Assembly: GCF_020442045.1 (NCBI RefSeq)
Contig: NZ_JAGRLA010000174.1
Coordinates: 1 to 38,893, forward strand
Direction of reading: 5' to 3'
DNA from: Bauldia sp.
Lineage (GTDB): Bacteria; Pseudomonadota; Alphaproteobacteria; Rhizobiales; Kaistiaceae
Length of the DNA stretch: 38,893 bases
Position numbers and translations under genes: made by a program. Below the pieces are notes generated by a model. It had not been told where the DNA came from, ran no database searches, and saw only the letters and a program-made list of their open reading frames with translations. Positions 25,301 through 32,884 of the stretch are shown one piece after another. How positions within the stretch are numbered: position 1 is the first letter of the stretch; each line of letters starts with the position of its first letter.

Positions 25301-28300
25301 TAGACCGTGATCCGGCCGTCGGTGGCGGCAACCGCGAACCGCCCATCGCCAAGGGCCGCAATGTCGGCAATCGCGTTGTTCTCGATCTGCCCGAGCCGCC
25401 GCAACTGGAAGGCATCGTCACCCTCGACCGAAAGAACCAGCAGCCCGGTACTGCCCCAGACGAACAGGGCGGCCGTCGAGGGGTCGGTGGTGAAGCCGCG
25501 CAGCTCACCGATATCCTGCCAAAGGTCGTCGGCCACTACCACCTGGTCAATGGCGCCCTCCGTCCCGCTTCCCTGGCGGATCCTGAGCAACGCCCCGCTC
25601 GGACCACGTGCCATGAAGCTCCCGCCAGCGTCATCGAGCGGCGACAGGCCGGACAGCGCGTTGATCCGGCGAGCATTGTCGCCGCCGAGCGTGCTCGCCC
25701 GCCATTCGACCTCGCCGCCGCGCGCGACAAAGGCATGTTCGCCGTGGTTCGTGGTCAGCAGCAGCGTGTCGCCATCCGGCGAGAAAGCGGCGGAGACGAA
25801 GGTGCAATCGCCAAGTGACTTGTCGGGGCCGGCGCGGCAGAAGATCGGGACCGGGGTGTAGCTCTCGTCGACAACGAATTTCCCGAGCTCCGGACGATAG
25901 AGATAGACAAGCGCCTCGGTCTCCGAAATCTGGACCACCCTGAAACTTTCCTCGCCGACATGGCTGGTGAGGATCGTCTCGCTGACGTCGATCCCGGGAT
26001 CGAGATCAGCTTCGAGCTTGGCTATTCGCGGCAGTGCCCGGGCGGCGAAAAGCTGGGCGACGTGCTCCCGGGTCAATTCGGCCGGATATCCGGTTCCGGT
26101 CGTCGCTACCGTCACATACGGCGTCCCGAATCCTTCGGGCCCCCATTGCTTCGGCTCGAAGCGCCTGAGCGTGTCGGTCCACTCGCCGTTGACGCGGGTA
26201 AGCTTGCGCGTCCAGAGGTCGTTCAGCACCCAGGGCGCATCCGCCGGACGCGCCTTGCCGTCCGAGGCTATCTCCACGACGATCTCGATCGACGGCTGGA
26301 CCCCGCCGGTGCTGTGCGCGGTATGCAGCCGTATCCGGGGCTGGGTCCGGCCATGCCAGAGGACCTCCCCGTCGTTGCGATCGACCAGGAGGAGGCAGGA
26401 GAGCGGATCGACCGCGGGGCCAGGCGTCGGATTATCGCAGTCTCCGGCTGTCGCATGGACAGCGATATAGCGGCCGTCGACGGTGACGACGGCGTCATCG
26501 ACGCTCCCCAGACCGCCAAACGCCGTCCGGCTCCCTTCGGCATCCATGCCGATCAACTGTCCGTCGACGACGGCATAGAGCACGTCGTCGACGATGCCGG
26601 CGATCCGCAGGGGCGGCATGCCGATTGCCGGATCGGCGAGCTCGAGATCGACAACCCTCGACCATTTCGACCAGTCATCGCTCTCCCGATCGAGGATCAT
26701 CACGCGCGGGATGCTGTTGGTGCCGTCGAACGCCTTGGCGGCATAGACAATGTAAATCCGCTCGCCGACCGGGTCGTAGCCGATATCGTCGATGCGCTCG
26801 GCCTCGCCCTCCGACCCGTCGGTGTAGCGGGCAAAATCGCCGCGTTCGCCGAAGGCGGCCCAGAGATTTCCATCACCCGTCACGACAACGCCAACCGGAA
26901 TGTCCGGGCCGATCAGCGCGGCGCCGACCGGCGTCTTCTCGTAGGCCGTCGGCGAGTCGGGCATCGGGTATCGGGCGACGACCCGGCCGAGCAGGTCGAT
27001 GACCCGGAGATAAGGGGTCTGGTTGTCGACATCCGACCAGTTGATGACGATCGAGAGCCCCGGTCCGCCCGGTGGATTGCGCCAGCGGCTGACATCGCCC
27101 CAGCCCGGCAGGGTCGTCTCGGGAATTGTCGCATTCGCCATGGTCGCCTGGAACGCGAAGGCCGGGCGCAGCAACTCGACCGTCGCGAGATTCTCGACGG
27201 TCGCGTCGCTCGAGTCGCTGACATAGGCCGATTCCGCGGCGCGCGACAGCAGGCTCCCTGCGGTCGGGATAGCGCTGGTCGATTGCTCCACGCCGACATG
27301 GAAGGTTCCAATCCGGCCGGCAAATTGCTGGGCGATCAGCTTGGCATTGGCGCGCGAGGCTTCTTCCTGGGCAAGCCTCGCCTCGGCCGCCGATTGCGCG
27401 GCCTCCAGCGCCTTCTCCTCGGCAACGACGCGCAGGCGCTCGGCCTCCGCCTTCTCCTGGCGGGCAATCGCTGCCTGCTCCTCGGCCCGCTGACGCTGCC
27501 GTTCGGCTTCCTGACGCTGATCCTCGGCCAGCTGGCGCTGGCGCTCAGCCTCCAGACGCTGGTCCTCGGCCAGCTGGCGCTGGCGCTCGGCCTCCTGGCG
27601 CTGTTCGTCGGCGATATCGGCCTGTTCAGTGGCGATGGTCGCCTGCTGGTTCGCCTCGCGCCAGAGATAGATGGCGGCCCCGGCGCCGACCGCCGCCAGC
27701 ACCACCGCCGCCGCCAGCGCGGCGCTCAACCGCTTGAACCGCCCGCCGGTTCGCGCCGCCTCCTCGGCTTCGATGAGCTTGCGCTGATCCTCCTCCTCGC
27801 GCGCCTTCTGCTCGGCCTCGGCCGTCTGGCTGTCTTCGAGGAACTTCCTCGCTTCCTCGAAATTGTTGCCGTAGCGCGCGGCCCAGGCCTCGCTCGGATT
27901 CGCCCGCGTCCACCAGGCGACGAGGTTGTCGAGGTCCAGCCCGGTGAGCAGACCGCCGGCGCCCGCCTCGAAGCGCTCGGCCCGCGACAGGAGCTGGTTC
28001 CAGGCGTCGGCCGACTGGGCCTCGTCATCAAGGCATCCGGAGAGGCGCCGCCACTGACGGATCAGGCTCTCATGGGAGATATCGATGATGGTGTCGTCGT
28101 CGAGCGCCTCGGGTTCCGGCGGGGTCAGGAAATTGACCCCGGGAACGCGAAATGCATCGACGACAGCGGCGACCGAATCGCGCCGGTCGCCCGCGAGCTC
28201 GACCAGTTCGGCGAATCGGGTCGGCCGGCGGACCGCGTCGATCACCGTCCGTCCCGTCACCAGACTGCGGAAGACGGTGTCGATCACGTCGGCATGGGCC

Positions 28301-29271
28301 GGATCGATGCCCGCGGCGACCTCGTCGGCGTGACGGTCGAGAGCGCCGCCAAGCTGCCCGGCGGCCTCGTAATCGGCCAGGGTGAGGACGATATTCTCTT
28401 CGTTGCGCGACCGCGCCCGTTGCCACAGCAGGTTGAGCACATGCTGCATGAGTGGCAGCTGGTCGGCGCGCCGGCCGAGCCGCCGTCGCTGGTCTGCGCC
28501 GCCTCCGGCATCCCAGGGCGCGAAATCGGTGAGGTCGTTGAGCAGCCGGTTGACCAGCGCTTCCTCGATCTCGAAACCGCAGACGCCGGCCGGTCCGTCG
28601 ATCGCCTGGCGGCACTCCTCGCGGGTCATGCGCGGGGTGAGATAGAGGCCGCGATTGATGAATTCCGGCAGGGCTTCGATCAGCGTGCAGGCGCCGAGAT
28701 ATTCGGAGCGCATGGTGATCACGACATAGAGCGGCAGCCGCGCCTCGCGCGCCGCCTCGATCAGCAGGGCGACGAAGGCCTCGGCCTCCTCGCGCCCGGA
28801 ATAATCCTCGTAGCGGAAGAGCTCCTCGAACTGGTCGACGAGGACCATGAGGTTGGCGCCGTCCGGCAGATGCCCGGCCTCGTACCATTCGACCAGCGAG
28901 CGGGGCCCCCGGCGCAGGAAGGAGGAGAGGATCTCGATCTCCCCCTCGTCCGGCTCCTCGATGCCCTGAAGCCCGAGAAGCGCGACGGCGAGCGAGCGGA
29001 TCGGATGACCGCGCGGACGGAGATCGGCGATCTGCCAGTCGGACCCGGCCGAGGCGAGGAAGCCGAGTTCCAGCGCGTTGAGCAGACCCGTGCGCACCAG
29101 GGACGACTTGCCGCTGCCGGAGGTGCCGAGGACCGCCAGGAAGCGGCTCGCGGCAAGGGTGTCGACCATCTGGTCGACGCAGTCCTCGCGACCGAAGAAG
29201 AGATCGAACTCGTCGCGGGTGAACGGCCGCAGACCGGGGTAGGCGATGCGCCCCGTGATCGTCTCGATCAT
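22375..29271 (-). CDS. Giant membrane-anchored STAND NTPase (nSTAND1-type)
   Basis: This 2298-residue protein starts with the YPGLRPF and LFFGRE signature of nSTAND1 NTPases. It has Walker A GTSGSGKSS at 49-57 and Walker B LMVLVDQFEE at 141-150. A single membrane span (LSAALAAAVVLAAVGAGAAI, about 513-532) follows a basic RFKR, predicting a cytoplasmic NTPase and an outer-face remainder. Next come a Glu/Gln/Arg/Ala coiled coil (about 535-650) with three 14-residue repeats, a beta-rich part (about 700-1270) that looks like a degenerate WD40-type propeller, and a helical repeat region. The last 350 residues include Sel1/TPR-like segments such as AAEAGLPVAYNNLAIMI. Its start overlaps the TIR gene stop (ATGA), so the pair is coupled. 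STAND proteins are switches that oligomerise on sensing; the ligand here is unknown. Confidence 0.85.
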   Translation of the reverse strand: MIETITGRIAYPGLRPFTRDEFDLFFGREDCVDQMVDTLAASRFLAVLGTSGSGKSSLVRTGLLNALELGFLASAGSDWQIADLRPRGHPIRSLAVALLGLQGIEEPDEGEIEILSSFLRRGPRSLVEWYEAGHLPDGANLMVLVDQFEELFRYEDYSGREEAEAFVALLIEAAREARLPLYVVITMRSEYLGACTLIEALPEFINRGLYLTPRMTREECRQAIDGPAGVCGFEIEEALVNRLLNDLTDFAPWDAGGGADQRRRLGRRADQLPLMQHVLNLLWQRARSRNEENIVLTLADYEAAGQLGGALDRHADEVAAGIDPAHADVIDTVFRSLVTGRTVIDAVRRPTRFAELVELAGDRRDSVAAVVDAFRVPGVNFLTPPEPEALDDDTIIDISHESLIRQWRRLSGCLDDEAQSADAWNQLLSRAERFEAGAGGLLTGLDLDNLVAWWTRANPSEAWAARYGNNFEEARKFLEDSQTAEAEQKAREEEDQRKLIEAEEAARTGGRFKRLSAALAAAVVLAAVGAGAAIYLWREANQQATIATEQADIADEQRQEAERQRQLAEDQRLEAERQRQLAEDQRQEAERQRQRAEEQAAIARQEKAEAERLRVVAEEKALEAAQSAAEARLAQEEASRANAKLIAQQFAGRIGTFHVGVEQSTSAIPTAGSLLSRAAESAYVSDSSDATVENLATVELLRPAFAFQATMANATIPETTLPGWGDVSRWRNPPGGPGLSIVINWSDVDNQTPYLRVIDLLGRVVARYPMPDSPTAYEKTPVGAALIGPDIPVGVVVTGDGNLWAAFGERGDFARYTDGSEGEAERIDDIGYDPVGERIYIVYAAKAFDGTNSIPRVMILDRESDDWSKWSRVVDLELADPAIGMPPLRIAGIVDDVLYAVVDGQLIGMDAEGSRTAFGGLGSVDDAVVTVDGRYIAVHATAGDCDNPTPGPAVDPLSCLLLVDRNDGEVLWHGRTQPRIRLHTAHSTGGVQPSIEIVVEIASDGKARPADAPWVLNDLWTRKLTRVNGEWTDTLRRFEPKQWGPEGFGTPYVTVATTGTGYPAELTREHVAQLFAARALPRIAKLEADLDPGIDVSETILTSHVGEESFRVVQISETEALVYLYRPELGKFVVDESYTPVPIFCRAGPDKSLGDCTFVSAAFSPDGDTLLLTTNHGEHAFVARGGEVEWRASTLGGDNARRINALSGLSPLDDAGGSFMARGPSGALLRIRQGSGTEGAIDQVVVADDLWQDIGELRGFTTDPSTAALFVWGSTGLLVLSVEGDDAFQLRRLGQIENNAIADIAALGDGRFAVAATDGRITVYAIENGGPKEIGRVETGLSSFGAIRLSAANGRLVANAGDDREGLDYWKRSVGYAIGDDGRLTQVFAVPWINLLGQLGDGEAVSVDYGPEVFVEPPALPADRDLLALTIMREQRSPDDAAGQFQNVFQMLGKRRNGGADAGGATACRTALAIMARAADSAEFGEALNTARRSCRTTPEGEALVEAANTEGREGVLDLLKLAPADPYALARLITVLSATAPDTANAIAAHDPRLAVFPTEAMIQQLTAGASIPDDLASIYANRAGGYDPYDHWLLAVMAERKLPDESTLADALLHYARAENQFRLAGGAQPRIPVPIVARRAALARILSDDVVVDVYDKLTTEAPAAGPALGDPVPLAEVSSWLSGLEQAGADPDAISVLAAVVEEELGNETVATDPGAAAEHYRRALRMAAGSAITLSDEAGMAGRLATVERLRSKLRAAGASDADSAAASAVLLIVDSEAGAPLEGEANAALRDALRQSVETLAAADPAGIDFAALGDLKFDFWDYDWQSHLNAVGQDEAAAHLDELAAAERFLSLLLDNAAGAERDRLSVIRGRLRFWLSTLADEELASPDPARFEAWLDGAIADFEFARDTAFTPWDRAVLGNAYGRKFAASASGPLLTKAVQAFEQAIADPAFADLGEYRRRLVMDGEVRVLENAMARDLRDPALTGFGPQPGDPDYDAARLADLTFDAFSLARQRESVRDRAAERGLLREGSTWPLDTRADYYWGFTAAQAGAPLRIADGANGDPTECDRLAAHPNDVTRTTRPVGFGEIDVGLVMAACAGDSPRDMFNRARGLSKSAEPDQAAILGLLIPAAEAGLPVAYNNLAIMIGSVRPDFVSASDLRTTFSALSLKEAYGEISDLLRPEIGNDDDWRKTFLWLASKAAALDVAEAHRDLAELSGDRLTRGMHLSVAAELFAAEGRNQEADAATAELAALDLASDEILAVQDAAKNRKRTNLVLVDQALADRILGLW
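27478..27603 (-). repeat. Three 42-base tandem repeats in the coiled coil
   Basis: Three consecutive 42-base units encode QRQEAERQRQLAED, QRLEAERQRQLAED and QRQEAERQRQRAEE (residues 557-598 of the STAND protein). The units differ only at a few, mostly silent, positions. Fourteen residues is a multiple of the heptad, so units can be gained or lost without breaking the coil. Confidence 0.9.
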
Positions 29272-30854
29272 GAGGCCAGGTCCAGGACCACGCTATCGAC
29301 GAGTTCAGGTGAAAGGCCCGCCCGGGCGTCGATCTCGTCGACCTCGGGCAGCGCGATGCCGAGCGGCGGCTTTTCCGCCGGCGGGCAGTTGAGGATCTTG
29401 AATTTCCGCGGCGGCCGGTCGCGATCACGCTTCAGCTTGTTGTAGAGCATGATCTGGTTGCGCACCCAGAAGTTCTTCGCCGCTCCGTAGATCAGCACCA
29501 CCGAGCCGCATTCGCGCCAGCTCCGCTCGAGGTCCTGGCGGACATCCTTGGCGTCGCCATAGGGCTGGGAGAGCATCACCGGCACCTTCTGGTTCCGCAT
29601 CTTCTCGAACAGCGCCTCGGCGACCGACTGGTCGGTGGCGTCGGCATTGATGAAGATCGGCGCGTCGTCGAAATCCTCGACCACCGGCTCGGGCTTCGGC
29701 GGCGGCTCGGTCGCGAGCTTCCGGATCTGGGCCTTGAAGGACTCGAAGCCGATGGCGGCGACCTTCTCGCCGAACAGGAAGGCGCGGTGCGCCTCGTCGG
29801 CGACGTCGTCGGCGACGAGGTCAGGCGAGCGCCACTGGAGAATCCTGCGGCCGGCCGCCTCGGCGAGCTGGTACTGGGCGGCGAGATAGCCCTCGGGCAT
29901 GTCGCGCGGACGCCGTCCGGAGGTCCGGCCGAGCAGTTGGACGAACAGGTCGCTCTTCGCCAGATCCTGTTCGACCGCCGCTTTGAAGTCGGCCGATCCC
30001 TGCGGATAGAAATCGGTCGGCAGGTTCGGAATGCCGCACTGGTCGAGATAACTGACGAGTTGCTCGCGATCGGCCTCGAGGTCTTCCGTGACCTGGGCGA
30101 TCATCACGGTCTTGACGTTCTCGTCCGCCGCGGGGCCGCCGGGGGCCGCCTCTTCGGGCGCCGGTGCATAGGCCGGCGCCGCTGGGACGGGCTCGGGCGC
30201 GGCGGGATGCATCATGGCCGGGGCGGGCGCCGGTGGCGGCGGCGCGACAGCCGTTTCCTCCGCCGGCGCCTGCGGCGTGGTCGGGACCGCGATCGGCGAA
30301 AGCGGCGGCGCCGCTCCCTGCTTCCGCATCGCCACCAACTGGCTGCGAATCTGTTCGGCGAGCTTCTGGAGAAGCACGTAGTAGAGATCGCTGTTGAGCT
30401 GCTGGGTGACCGTCAGGGGGATATCGTCGGCGGGGTCGCGCTGCCAGAAATTGATCCGGTAATAGTCGTTGAGCGGGTCCGGATAGCGATCGCCGGGATC
30501 GAGCGGCAGGCGCTCGACGGCGAAGAGCCGCCGGGGATCATTCGAAGTCTCGATGAAAGCCGCCAGTTCGTCCCTGGTCCATTGGCGATTGATATAGCTC
30601 GGCGAACCGATGGCCAGGAACACGGCCGAGCCCCGGACGTTCTGCAATATCTCGTCGAGATGATGGTTGGCGCGCAGGCGTTTCGAATCGAAGAATATCT
30701 TCACCTCGTCGCCGCGCCCGAGACGCTGCTTCAGCGCGATGCCCAGATATTTGGCAAGCTTGTCGACCCACGCGCCGCCGAAGACGTCGACCTCGTTGTC
30801 GGCGTGCGCGTAGCTGATGAAGACATCGTTCTGATAACCAGGCACAAACGCCAT
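29268..30854 (-). CDS. Triple TIR-like domain protein
   Basis: This 528-residue protein has an N-terminal TIR domain (about 8-150) with DVFISYAHAD at 10-19 and SPSYINRQWTRDELAAF, where Glu96 aligns with the catalytic Glu of NAD-cleaving TIRs. A Pro/Ala-rich linker (about 178-242) leads to a second TIR-like domain (about 245-385; VKTVMIAQVTEDLEADREQL, SDLFVQLLGRTSG). A third follows (about 397-525; APIFINADATDQSVAEALFE, VVLIYGAAKNFWVRNQIML). The last two lack the Glu and are probably binding modules. There is no signal peptide or membrane span. An AAAGGAA site precedes the ATG. TIR next to STAND is a recurrent effector-switch pairing in bacterial conflict systems. NADase activity is inferred. 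Confidence 0.85.
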   Translation of the reverse strand: MAFVPGYQNDVFISYAHADNEVDVFGGAWVDKLAKYLGIALKQRLGRGDEVKIFFDSKRLRANHHLDEILQNVRGSAVFLAIGSPSYINRQWTRDELAAFIETSNDPRRLFAVERLPLDPGDRYPDPLNDYYRINFWQRDPADDIPLTVTQQLNSDLYYVLLQKLAEQIRSQLVAMRKQGAAPPLSPIAVPTTPQAPAEETAVAPPPPAPAPAMMHPAAPEPVPAAPAYAPAPEEAAPGGPAADENVKTVMIAQVTEDLEADREQLVSYLDQCGIPNLPTDFYPQGSADFKAAVEQDLAKSDLFVQLLGRTSGRRPRDMPEGYLAAQYQLAEAAGRRILQWRSPDLVADDVADEAHRAFLFGEKVAAIGFESFKAQIRKLATEPPPKPEPVVEDFDDAPIFINADATDQSVAEALFEKMRNQKVPVMLSQPYGDAKDVRQDLERSWRECGSVVLIYGAAKNFWVRNQIMLYNKLKRDRDRPPRKFKILNCPPAEKPPLGIALPEVDEIDARAGLSPELVDSVVLDLAS

Positions 30855-31077
30855 GGCCTGCCGAATTCCTTTGGTCCATCCAGGCGATTGGAACGTGCCT
30901 AGCCTACCCGATATCCTTGGTTTCGCAAGCGAAACGCGCTAACGCTGGGCGGCTTGCCGGGAATCTGAAAAATGGCAGAAAGAGCCGCCGGATTGCCGGT
31001 TTTTCGGCACGCTTGAGCCCCAACAGCGCCGGTATTGGCACCTACTAGCCTCGGGCGCACGAGACGGAGCATATGAG
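30855..31077. promoter_or_regulatory. Divergent control region, TIR-STAND / FHA-protease
   Basis: This 223-base gap separates the two divergent units. It contains the 16-base dyad at 30920-30935, a Shine-Dalgarno for each gene, and a GC-rich repeat zone (about 30985-31015) with small hairpins such as GCCG-gttttt-CGGC. A weak - strand promoter can be proposed: TTGCGA (complement of 30923-30928) with TAGGCT 16 bases on. No convincing + strand promoter was found. Confidence 0.5.
30920..30935. repeat. Perfect dyad GTTTCGC-AA-GCGAAAC
   Basis: Two 7-base arms are separated by AA, 65 bases before the TIR start and 142 before the FHA-protease start. The arms overlap the proposed -35 element of the TIR promoter. 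With a two-base centre it suits a dimeric DNA-binding protein better than an RNA hairpin. No regulator gene in the window is an obvious partner. Confidence 0.6.
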
Positions 31078-32874
31078 ATGGATTTCAGCGTCAGCATCGA
31101 GTCGTTGGGCGGCGGCGCAATCGTCAAGGGCCCGGCGGGCACGCCGGCCGACAGCTCCGGGGGAATCGGTTTCGATCCCGGCAAGGACGAAATCGTCTTC
31201 GGCCGCGAGCCGGCATCCGATGTCGTCTTCGCGCCGGAGGACCGGATCGTCAGCCGCAAGCATTTCCGTCTCTACCGGCAGCCGTCGGGCCATTACGCGA
31301 TCGAGGTCTTCGGCAACCGCTATGTCGCGCTGAACGGCACGCCAGCCAGCTCGGGCGAGCACGTTTCGGACGGAGACATACTCCAGCTCGGCAGCAAGGA
31401 TGGCCCGAAGCTTAAGCTGCGCCTCAAGGAGGTCGCGGACGCAGGCGGCATGGACCGCACGCTGACCCAGGCGAAGGTGGTTCGCTCGGGCGTCCAGTTC
31501 AAGCAACTGCGCCGGGTCGTCGGATCGCTTGCCATCGTCGTGCTCGTCGCCGGCGTCGGCGGCTATTTCTATCTCGACCAGCAGGCCGGCCGGCTCGATG
31601 CGCTGGCGACGCTGCAGGAGGCGATCGGCAAGAAGGTCTCGGCCGACTTCAGCAGCGAGCTGGTCGCCCGCATGAAGGATTCGGCCTATGCCGTCGTGCT
31701 GGTCGGCAAGGATGGCTCCCGCACCCTGCTCGGCACCGCATGGCCGGTCGGCGAGGGCATGGTCGCCACCAATGCCCATGTCGCCGCCCAATACGACCCG
31801 CGCGGAACGCGGAAGCTGCTCGTGATCCATCCGGGCAACACCATCGTCCACACCGTAACGGCCGCCTGGATCCATCCCGGTTACGCGGCGCTGAAAGATT
31901 TCCGATCCAAGGAAAGCCGGGCCGATCCCGATTTCAAGGCGGCCTTCGAGGGCCTGCCGCAACCGTCCGGCTTCGACGTCGCCGTGCTCGACGTCGACAA
32001 CGCCGACAAGCTCGGCGCGCCGCTGGAACTCGCCTCTCCGGAAGAGATCGCCGCGCTCGGGCCCGGCGCCAAGCTCGCCTATGTCGGCTATCCGGTGGAG
32101 GGCACCACCGGGCAGCGGACGGCGGCCGACAATCCCGAGCCGCTGGCCAAATTCGGCTATGCCAGCTCGATCACCGACTTCTTCCTGTTCAACACCGATC
32201 CGGCGCGAGCCTACCTGATTCGCCACAGCATCCCGGCAACGGGTGGCGCCAGCGGCAGCCCGATCTTCAACGAGCAGGGCCACGTCGTCGCGATTCTCTC
32301 CGGCGGAACCGTCTTCGACACCGGCGGTGCCCGGCAGCCGAGCGCCGTGCTCGAGAACTTCGCCCAGCGCGCCGATCTGCTGAATGCCCGCCTCGATCCC
32401 GGCGTCACCTTCAACGTCGAAGACGCGGTCGCCTACTGGCATGATACGGTCCTGCCCCGCTTTGGCCGCCATCGCCAGCAGATCGTCGCCGATGCCGCCG
32501 CGGCGCTGGAAGACGCCGCGCCCGGCCAGAAGGCCGTCGAGACGCTGCACCTCAAGTCTTCGCTCGGTGACCGCGATGCGGTCGCGGCCGGTCCGGTGCT
32601 CTATCGCGAGCATGAGATCAGCGTCGAGCCCGGCAAGCATTACAGCATCGTCGCCTATGGCGAGCTCGGCCGTCCGCTTTCGATCCGCCTGTTCAGGGGC
32701 GACGAGGCCGTCGGCTTCGCCGGCACGGGAACCTCCTTCGCGACGGTCGAATTCGTCGGCGAGGCGAACGAGACGCTGACGGTGCGCGTGCTCGGCGAGA
32801 AGAATGATCCGGTCGACTACGAACTCTTCGTCATGGTCGCCGAGAACGCGAATACCGCGGAACAGACGAACTAG
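31078..32874 (+). CDS. FHA - membrane span - trypsin-like protease
   Basis: This 598-residue protein has an FHA phosphothreonine-binding domain (about 36-112) with the expected Gly42-Arg43, Ser59-Arg60-x-His62 and Asn86. A membrane span (LAIVVLVAGVGGYFYL, about 151-166) after the basic KQLRR predicts FHA inside and the rest outside. The protease domain (about 195-435) has His234 (TNAHVAA), Asp300 (FDVAVLDVD) and Ser392 (GASGSPIF). The C-terminus (about 500-590) looks like a beta-sandwich pre-peptidase-like domain. A CGGAG site precedes the ATG. It is divergent from the TIR-STAND operon, and its stop is ten bases from the convergent DUF2207 gene. No Ser/Thr kinase that could make an FHA ligand lies in the window. 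Confidence 0.87.
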   Translation: MDFSVSIESLGGGAIVKGPAGTPADSSGGIGFDPGKDEIVFGREPASDVVFAPEDRIVSRKHFRLYRQPSGHYAIEVFGNRYVALNGTPASSGEHVSDGDILQLGSKDGPKLKLRLKEVADAGGMDRTLTQAKVVRSGVQFKQLRRVVGSLAIVVLVAGVGGYFYLDQQAGRLDALATLQEAIGKKVSADFSSELVARMKDSAYAVVLVGKDGSRTLLGTAWPVGEGMVATNAHVAAQYDPRGTRKLLVIHPGNTIVHTVTAAWIHPGYAALKDFRSKESRADPDFKAAFEGLPQPSGFDVAVLDVDNADKLGAPLELASPEEIAALGPGAKLAYVGYPVEGTTGQRTAADNPEPLAKFGYASSITDFFLFNTDPARAYLIRHSIPATGGASGSPIFNEQGHVVAILSGGTVFDTGGARQPSAVLENFAQRADLLNARLDPGVTFNVEDAVAYWHDTVLPRFGRHRQQIVADAAAALEDAAPGQKAVETLHLKSSLGDRDAVAAGPVLYREHEISVEPGKHYSIVAYGELGRPLSIRLFRGDEAVGFAGTGTSFATVEFVGEANETLTVRVLGEKNDPVDYELFVMVAENANTAEQTN

Positions 32875-32884
32875 GACCAGGGCG

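Noticed and set aside
25960..29445. A 1161-codon open frame on the + strand opposite the STAND gene
   Set aside because: It is a product of GC-rich codon bias; its translation shows no domain, while the - strand frame has clear STAND motifs. The same applies to the long + strand frame opposite mrcA (8398-10527) and the - strand frame opposite the binding-protein gene (3441-5300).
31035..31050. Sigma-54-like sequence TTGGCACCTACTAGCC upstream of the FHA-protease gene
   Set aside because: The spacing between the GG and GC elements is nine bases instead of the strictly required ten.
21253..32884. The TIR-STAND region as a mobile island
   Set aside because: No integrase, transposase, tRNA, terminal repeats or obvious composition change was seen at its borders.
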